A DNA stretch of 64,000 nt, taken from positions 6,510,001-6,574,000 of the forward strand of contig NC_013947.1 of assembly GCF_000024545.1 (NCBI RefSeq). The letters run 5' to 3'. Shown here one piece after another: positions 59,205-64,000 of the stretch. The notes below the pieces were generated by a model. It searched no databases. It was not told the DNA's origin and saw only the letters and a program-made list of their open reading frames with translations. Position numbers and translations under genes: made by a program. How positions within the stretch are numbered: the first letter of the stretch is position 1; every line of letters begins with the position of its first letter. This DNA is from Stackebrandtia nassauensis DSM 44728 (GTDB taxonomy: Bacteria > Actinomycetota > Actinomycetes > Mycobacteriales > Micromonosporaceae).

Positions 59205-60080
59205 CTACCTGGCGCGGCGCGTCGCCTCCCACACCTGGCGGGCGTCGGCGGTGCCCCGCACGTCGTGCACCCGCACGCCCCAGACCCCGGCGGAGAAGGC
59301 CAGCAGCGAGGTCGCCAGCGTCGCGTCGGCGCGCTCGGCCACCGGCCGGGGCTCGCCGTCGGGACCGGCCAACAGCTGGCCGAGGTGCGACTTCAGCGAG
59401 GAGCCGTACAGGATCGGGTAGCCCAGCTCGACCAGCGCGTCCAGGTGCTTGAGCAGGGTCCAGTTGTGCTCGGGCAGCTTGGCGAAGCCGATGCCCGGGT
59501 CCAGGATGATCTGTTCGGCGGCGACTCCGGCCTTGCGGGCGGCGTCGACCCGCTCCAGCAGTTCGGCGCGGACCTCGGTGACCACGTCGTCGTAGCTGGC
59601 GGGCGCGTACATGTCGGCGGAGTGGCCGCGCCAGTGCATCAGGACGAACTTGGCGCCGGTGCGGGCGACCAGCGGGGCCAGTTCCGGGTCGGCCAGGCCG
59701 CCGGAGACGTCGTTGACAATGGACGCTCCCCGCCGGATCGCCACCTCGGCGACCGAGGCGCGGGTGGTGTCGATGCTGACGGTCATGCCGTCGGCGGTCA
59801 GCGCGGCGACGATGTCGACGGTGCGGGCGATCTCGGTCGCGGCGTCGATGCGCTTGGCTCCCGGTCTGGTGGATTCGCCGCCCACGTCGATGATCTCGGC
59901 CCCGTCGCGGCGCATCCGGCGGGCGTGCGCGAGGGCGGTGTCCACACTGGTGTAACGGCCGCCGTCGCTGAACGAGTCCGGGGTGACGTTGAGGACGCCC
60001 ATGATGACGGGCCGGTCGGGGCCGGAATCGGTTGCGCTGTCGTGATCGCCCGCGTTGTCGGGTCGGTCGGTGCCGGTCAT
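59205..60080 (-). CDS. folP: Dihydropteroate synthase
   Basis: A 291-residue TIM-barrel enzyme joining p-aminobenzoate to hydroxymethyl-dihydropterin pyrophosphate; it is the sulfonamide target. Motifs: IMGVLNVTPDSFSDGG near 26-41 and IIDVGGESTRPGA near 63-75. The C-terminal loop reads GSSLKSHLGQLLAGPDGEPR near 226-245, and VHDVRG near 272. In most family members the loop reads SRK; here the Arg is Leu while the pABA-side Lys is kept. FolP1-like tail. First gene of the fol operon visible here, with the HAD-IB gene 138 bases upstream. Confidence 0.95.
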   Translation of the reverse strand: MTGTDRPDNAGDHDSATDSGPDRPVIMGVLNVTPDSFSDGGRYTSVDTALAHARRMRRDGAEIIDVGGESTRPGAKRIDAATEIARTVDIVAALTADGMTVSIDTTRASVAEVAIRRGASIVNDVSGGLADPELAPLVARTGAKFVLMHWRGHSADMYAPASYDDVVTEVRAELLERVDAARKAGVAAEQIILDPGIGFAKLPEHNWTLLKHLDALVELGYPILYGSSLKSHLGQLLAGPDGEPRPVAERADATLATSLLAFSAGVWGVRVHDVRGTADARQVWEATRRAR

Positions 60081-60218
60081 GGCGACACTGTACGAGCCTG
60101 GCCGGACCGGTGTTCGATCGACCGCCTTATCGGCCACCGCAACGCGCACTGGCAGACCGCCCGGTGACGGTCGGGGCTTCGGTGCCGACGGACCCGCGGC
60201 GGCGAAGCGCGACAACGG

Positions 60219-61088
60219 TTATGGCTTCGGGCGGCCGTTCGGGGACATGGCCCGACGGGCCGCGCCGCGGCGCTTCCAGGCCGCTCCGCCCGCGATCGCG
60301 CCGACCACGGCTCCGGCCACCACCGCAGGGACCGCGAACTTCGCGGCCTTGCGGCCGGTGCGGAAGTCGCGGACCTGCCAGCCGTGGTGGCGGGCCTGGC
60401 GCCGCAGTGCCGCGTCCGGGTTGATGGCCACCGCGTGGCCGACCGCCTTCAGCATCGGCATGTCGTTGCTGGAGTCGCTGTAGGCCGTGCACAGGTCGAG
60501 GTCGAGGTCTTCCCGCTTGGCCAGTTCGCGGATCGCCTCGGCCTTGGCGGGGCCGTGCATGATGTCGCTGACCAATCGTCCGGTGTAGACACCGTCGTGG
60601 ACTTCGCCGACGGTGCCGATGGCGCCGGTGAATCCCAGTCGCCGCGCGATGATCTCGGCCAGCTCCACCGGGGTGGCCGTCACCAGCCACACCTGCTGGC
60701 CCGCCGCCAGATGCGCGTCGGCCAGCGCCTGGGTGCCGGACCAGATCTTGGCCTCGATGGTGTCGTCGAAGATCTCCTCGCCGAGCGCCACGAAGTCGGC
60801 CACCCGTCGCCCCGCCACAAAGGACAGCGCGGATTCCTTGATCTCGTTGATGCTGCCGCCGCCGAGTTCCTTGCCCCGGATGCGAAACCGGGCCTGCTGC
60901 CACACGAACTGGAGCAGGTCGCGGTGCCGGAAGTACCGGCGGGCCGCCAGCCCGCGCGCGAACCAGTAGATCGAAGCCCCGTGCACCAGGGTGTTGTCGA
61001 CGTCGAAGAACGCCGCCGCCCTCTCATCGATGTGAGAGGTGTCGGTCACTACAGTGGCGGCTTCAACTGCGGACCTGTCGTCATTCAC
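60219..61088 (-). CDS. HAD-IB phosphatase (SerB/CicA-like) with C-terminal membrane segment
   Basis: A 289-residue HAD subfamily IB hydrolase. Motif I is FFDVDNTL near residues 27-34, motif II is [10 protein letters not shown] near 137-146, and motif III/IV is [16 protein letters not shown] near 201-216. A helical cap lies between I and II ([20 protein letters not shown]). A C-terminal Gly/Ala-rich helix ([19 protein letters not shown] near 252-270) may anchor it to the membrane. Actinobacterial members may act on lipid phosphates or phosphoserine; the substrate is unproven. Transcribed toward folP on the same strand. Confidence 0.88.
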   Translation of the reverse strand: MNDDRSAVEAATVVTDTSHIDERAAAFFDVDNTLVHGASIYWFARGLAARRYFRHRDLLQFVWQQARFRIRGKELGGGSINEIKESALSFVAGRRVADFVALGEEIFDDTIEAKIWSGTQALADAHLAAGQQVWLVTATPVELAEIIARRLGFTGAIGTVGEVHDGVYTGRLVSDIMHGPAKAEAIRELAKREDLDLDLCTAYSDSSNDMPMLKAVGHAVAINPDAALRRQARHHGWQVRDFRTGRKAAKFAVPAVVAGAVVGAIAGGAAWKRRGAARRAMSPNGRPKP

Positions 61089-61454
61089 CCATAGAGCCTA
61101 GCCGCGCGGTGCGTCAAAAGTAAGCGCGAAACAGTGAATGCGGGATGTCCGTGCCGAATCCGGACATGAGATGGCGCCGCGACAACGGAGCCGGGACATA
61201 GGTGAGGGTCGAGCGCACCCCTCAGACGCTCGACCCTCTATATGCACAATGCCCTGTCGCCACCCCTCGACCGACAAGGCATCGGCCGTATTCATCGGAA
61301 CTTCTCACCTGCGGTGAGGGCCTCAGCTGATTCGCTGTTTGCCGTTATCGTTCCGACACCTACTTCAACGAGAGGCACGGCTGGGGGTTACGCCCTGACC
61401 GAAAAACATGGAAAGATTTTTTACGAGCGGTCGTGGGCGGCGGATTTCCTTGGG
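61089..61454. other. 366-base gap without a gene
   Basis: No credible reading frame. It holds one strong hairpin (61204-61238) and is more AT-rich toward its right end, with a GATTTTTTAC tract near 61414 just downstream of the B12-binding gene. Nothing else is recognised. Confidence 0.6.
61204..61238. terminator. Perfect 12-base-pair hairpin in the gap
   Basis: GAGGGTCGAGCG and CGCTCGACCCTC pair perfectly around an 11-base loop (CACCCCTCAGA). It is 217 bases past the B12-binding gene stop, so it may be a distal terminator or part of a small RNA. Confidence 0.5.
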
Positions 61455-61859
61455 TCACACGGGCGTCGTGGAAACGTTGGCGGTGACCCAGTCGACTATG
61501 GATTTCGTGGTGGCGCCGGGGGTGAACACCTTGGCGACTCCCAGCTCGGCGAGCTTGGGAATGTCCTCGTCGGGGATGATGCCGCCACCGAACACGACGA
61601 TGTCGGAGGCTCCCCGTTCCGCCAGCAGCTCGGTGACCCGTTTGAACAGCGTCAGGTGAGCTCCCGAAAGGACACTCAGCCCGACGGCGTGGGCGTCCTC
61701 GGCGATCGCGGCGGCCACGATCTGCTCCGGCGTCTGGTGCAGGCCGGTGTAGATGACTTCCATTCCGGCGTCCCGCAGCGCCCGGGCGACGACCTTGGCA
61801 CCGCGATCGTGCCCGTCCAGGCCGGGTTTGGCCACTACAACGCGGATGCGCGATTCCAT
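61455..61859 (-). CDS. Stand-alone cobalamin (B12)-binding subunit of an acyl-CoA mutase
   Basis: A 134-residue B12-binding domain. The DxHxxG motif that supplies the lower His ligand to cobalt is [18 protein letters not shown] near residues 12-29. It is followed by the SGAH segment ([12 protein letters not shown] near 62-73) and the GGG/I motif [13 protein letters not shown] near 88-100. The size equals small mutase subunits such as IcmB-type proteins. The obvious partner is the large chain at 7526-9013, 52 kb away, which lacks this domain. AAAGGAAG precedes the ATG. A short hairpin (61878-61895) lies in its 5' flank. Confidence 0.93.
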   Translation of the reverse strand: MESRIRVVVAKPGLDGHDRGAKVVARALRDAGMEVIYTGLHQTPEQIVAAAIAEDAHAVGLSVLSGAHLTLFKRVTELLAERGASDIVVFGGGIIPDEDIPKLAELGVAKVFTPGATTKSIVDWVTANVSTTPV

Positions 61860-62067
61860 TGACCGTCTTCCTTTCGAGCGGACGCCTTCGTCCGCGACTG
61901 TTCCATCGGGGTGAGCCTACCTAATGATGACTAAGGCCCGCATAAGGCAAATCTATGCGAATGTTATTGGCCGTCACGCTGAGAATCGCTGGGCAATGCG
62001 TGATCGTGCGCGTTAGCATCCGAGGCCGCGCGAAACCCCCGAAACCGAAAGCGAAGGTTCATAACCC

Positions 62068-63174
62068 GTGGTCGACGCGGATCGCCTCAAAGCCAACTGG
62101 GAGCTGGTCGCCTCGCACGGCGGGCAGGTGCCGCTGTTCTTCTACTCGACGCTGTTCCTGACCCACCCCGAGACCCGGCAGCTGTTCCCGGTGAGCATGG
62201 CCGGGCAGCGCGACAAGCTGGTGCGGGCGCTGGGCGCCGTGGTCAGTTCCGTCGACGACCTGGACGCGGTGGTGCCGTACCTCAAACAGCTCGGCCGCGA
62301 CCACCGCAAGTTCGGGGCGGTGCGCGACCACTATCCGGCCGTCGGCGCGGCGCTGTTGGCGACGCTGGAGCACTTCAGCGGGCCGCGGTGGGACCAGGCG
62401 CTGGCCAAGGACTGGGGCGACGCCTACGGGCTGGTGGCGCAGGTGATGGCCGACGCGGCCGACGCCGAGTCGAGCCCCGCGTGGTGGGACGCCGACGTGG
62501 TGGCGCACGACCGGCGCGACCTGGAGACCGCGGTGCTGACGATCAAGCCCCGGCAGCCGCTGCCGTACCGGGCCGGGCAGTCGGTGACGGTGACCTCGCC
62601 GCACCGGCCCCGGGTGTGGCGGCACTACTCGCCCGCCAATGCGCCCCGGCCGGACGGGACGATCGATCTGCACGTGCGGATGGCCGAGGCCGGGGACGTG
62701 TCGACGGCGCTGGTCGACCTGACCGCGCCCGGGGACGTGCTGCGGCTGGGCCCGCCGGTGGGCGACGGGCTGCGACTGGACGAGACCTCCGACCGGCGGC
62801 TGTTGTTGCTGGCGGGTGGCACCGGGCTGGCGCCGCTGAAGGCGATCGTGGACCAGGTCGCCAGCACCCGGCCGCGTCCGGTGACCCTGTACTGGGGGGC
62901 GCGCACCACCGCGCAGCTGTACGACCTGGACCAGCTGCGGGCGATGGCGGCGCGGCACGACTGGTTCGAACTGTCCGCCTGCGTCGAGGAACCCGCGCGC
63001 GGACTGCTGACGGGCAACCCGGTGGACCTGTCCGTCCGACATGGACATGTGGTGGGTTCCGAGGTGTACGTCTGCGGCCCCACGGCGATGGTGGTCTCGG
63101 CGCGCAAGGTCTTGGTGGAGGCCGGGGTGGACACGGGGTCTATTCACTATGAGACGTATGGGAGCCAGGAATGA
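62068..63174 (+). CDS. Flavohemoglobin-like protein (globin plus FAD/NAD reductase)
   Basis: A 368-residue fusion. The globin domain is residues 1-135 with the proximal-His context RDHYPAVGAALL (His near 88) and a B10-type Tyr in FFYSTLF. The FAD domain is about 140-235 with the RHYSPANAP motif near 190. The NAD domain is about 240-368 with LLLAGGTGLAPLKAI near 246-260 and EVYVCGPTAMV near 337-347. Such proteins convert NO to nitrate or transfer electrons to a haem. It is slightly shorter than Hmp (about 396). GTG start. It overlaps the DivIVA-like gene by 4 bases (ATGA). Confidence 0.9.
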   Translation: MVDADRLKANWELVASHGGQVPLFFYSTLFLTHPETRQLFPVSMAGQRDKLVRALGAVVSSVDDLDAVVPYLKQLGRDHRKFGAVRDHYPAVGAALLATLEHFSGPRWDQALAKDWGDAYGLVAQVMADAADAESSPAWWDADVVAHDRRDLETAVLTIKPRQPLPYRAGQSVTVTSPHRPRVWRHYSPANAPRPDGTIDLHVRMAEAGDVSTALVDLTAPGDVLRLGPPVGDGLRLDETSDRRLLLLAGGTGLAPLKAIVDQVASTRPRPVTLYWGARTTAQLYDLDQLRAMAARHDWFELSACVEEPARGLLTGNPVDLSVRHGHVVGSEVYVCGPTAMVVSARKVLVEAGVDTGSIHYETYGSQE

Positions 63175-63764
63175 CCGATGAGCGGCGGATCGACGCGGCG
63201 ACGGTGAACGCGGCCCGGTTCGAGCTGACACCGCTGGGGCGGCGGGGCTACCAGCCCGAGGAGGTGCACGAGCTGATGTCCCGGATCGCCGGGGAACTGG
63301 AGCGGCGCGACGCCACCGAGGCCGCGCTGCGCTCGGAGTCGGAACGGTTCCGGCTGGCGCTGCGCGAGTGGCAGTCGCGGCAGAGCCAGCGACAGAACAC
63401 GATGACCAACAAGCCCGACACCAACGCGGTGCTGCTGCTGTCTCAGGCGCAGGAGCAGGCCGAGGGCTATGTGGCGCAGGCGCAGGACTACTGCCGTCGC
63501 CTCATCGGCCAGGCACGGGGCCAGGCGCAGCAGGTCCTCGAGCAGGCGCGCCGTCAGGCGGAGGAGCAGGCGGAGCGGGCGGCGGCCGAGTACCGCGAAC
63601 AGGCGGGCGCGCTGCACAGCGCCCAGGCCGAGGAGCAGGCCCGACGGCTGGCGCGGGTGCAGTCGTTCCTGGGCGCGGTCACGGCCGCCGAGGAGCAGCT
63701 GCGCGAAGCGCGCGAGAACCTGGCCGCCGAGGTCGAGCACCTGGTGCAGGAAGCGCCGAGCTAG
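63171..63764 (+). CDS. DivIVA-like coiled-coil protein
   Basis: A 197-residue cytosolic protein. The N-terminal DivIVA-type membrane-sensing segment is near residues 16-43 (RFELTPLGRRGYQPEEVHEL, then MSRIAGEL). It is followed by long heptad-rich coiled coils at about 45-75 and 90-190, very rich in Gln, Glu and Ala (QAQEQAEGYVAQAQDYCRRL). Such proteins assemble at curved membrane and scaffold polar growth or division. Translational coupling to a flavohemoglobin-like gene is unusual and may mean the reductase is positioned with it. Confidence 0.85.
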   Translation: MTDERRIDAATVNAARFELTPLGRRGYQPEEVHELMSRIAGELERRDATEAALRSESERFRLALREWQSRQSQRQNTMTNKPDTNAVLLLSQAQEQAEGYVAQAQDYCRRLIGQARGQAQQVLEQARRQAEEQAERAAAEYREQAGALHSAQAEEQARRLARVQSFLGAVTAAEEQLREARENLAAEVEHLVQEAPS

Positions 63765-63783
63765 CCAGCCGACGGCTCGCGGC

Positions 63784-64000
63784 TCACAGCCGGGACAGCA
63801 GCTGCTGGACGTTGGCCTCGTATTCGTACCACTCGACGTCGTTGCGGAAACCGAGCTGCGCGTCGACGTGGGCGTAGGGGTCGCCGTCCGACGCCGTCCA
63901 GGTCTGCACGTCGACCAGCTGCGGCTCGTTCTCGGCCAGTTCGCACAGCATCCGGGCCTTCATCGCCAGGCCCAGTCCATAGCTGCGGTGCTCGGGGGCC
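63784..64000 (-). CDS. GNAT acetyltransferase, C-terminal part
   Basis: The last 71 codons of a gene cut by the window edge. The reading PEHRSYGLGLAMKARMLCEL carries the acetyl-CoA loop (HRSYGLGLAMK). DVQTWTASDGDPYAHVDAQL and GFRNDVEWYEYEAN follow, as in the second half of tandem-GNAT or MshD-like acetyltransferases. It converges on the DivIVA-like gene with a 19-base gap. Substrate unknown. Confidence 0.8.
   Translation of the reverse strand, partial: APEHRSYGLGLAMKARMLCELAENEPQLVDVQTWTASDGDPYAHVDAQLGFRNDVEWYEYEANVQQLLSRL

Noticed and set aside
61895..61935. Iron-box-like TTAGGTAGGCT sequence upstream of the B12-binding gene
   Set aside because: It matches only part of the 19-base IdeR/DmdR consensus and needs a one-base gap; no iron gene is adjacent.

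Overview
The window is a contiguous, gene-dense piece of a high-GC actinobacterial chromosome. The evidence is strong G/C preference at third codon positions, many GTG starts, ATGA/GTGA stop-start overlaps, several probable leaderless starts, and actinobacterial families (DUF3180 beside folK, Nei2-type glycosylase, CtaG/CopD fusion, DivIVA-like protein, LysE, FBP/FusB-like protein). Overall content resembles Glycomycetaceae such as Stackebrandtia; that placement is inference. I found no rRNA, tRNA, CRISPR, integrase or transposase, so it reads as chromosome with accessory islets rather than a mobile element.

Layout. 1-3.6 kb: the end of a dipeptide/oligopeptide ABC importer operon (permease-permease-ATPase-ATPase), then a frameshifted small membrane protein. 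3.6-7.0 kb: an ABM-domain protein, a methyltransferase, a DUF2262 protein next to a degraded methyltransferase copy, a HAD phosphatase and an unknown protein. 7.0-7.5 kb: two striking microsatellites (an octamer and a telomere-like TTGGGC hexamer). 7.5-11.8 kb: a three-gene minus-strand operon for CoA ester chemistry (NDP-type acyl-CoA ligase part, AMP-forming acyl-CoA synthetase, B12-dependent acyl-CoA mutase catalytic chain); a stand-alone B12-binding subunit lies near 61.7 kb. 11.9-16.3 kb: MerR regulator, FAD monooxygenase, enolase-superfamily enzyme and cytochrome P450, with three palindromic operator candidates.

16.4-22 kb: twin HAD phosphatases, serS, a minimal zinc protease, a LysE exporter, a Nei2-like glycosylase and a sulfotransferase. 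22-32 kb: a secreted protein, a double-HTH MerR regulator divergent from an erythromycin-esterase protein, a CtaG/CopD membrane fusion, duplicated GNAT enzymes, a VOC protein, L-serine dehydratase and an ADP-ribosylglycohydrolase. 32-49 kb: mixed genes, including an AraC/NmrA-like pair, FBP, DUF4037, a secreted GH43-like enzyme with a LacI-like operator, beta-propeller proteins with TetR-like operators, an aldo-keto reductase/TetR pair with twin operators, and a DsbA-family remnant.

49.4-55 kb: a compact minus-strand operon (SIS isomerase, ROK kinase, NagA deacetylase, PfkB kinase, class II aldolase) with a divergent DeoR regulator. Together these form a plausible complete non-PTS amino-sugar route, best fitting N-acetylgalactosamine through tagatose phosphates. 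56-61 kb: an orphan RbsC-like permease, then DUF3180-folK-folB-folP and a HAD-IB phosphatase. 61.4-64 kb: the B12-binding subunit, a flavohemoglobin-like protein translationally coupled to a DivIVA-like coiled-coil protein, and a truncated GNAT enzyme at the edge.

The most notable items are the GalNAc-type operon, the split B12 mutase with a shortened substrate loop, the G-quadruplex-prone repeat, related operators at the monooxygenase and enolase-family promoters, a start-codon hairpin in a GNAT gene, and two genes that have lost their stop codons and read into convergent neighbours.
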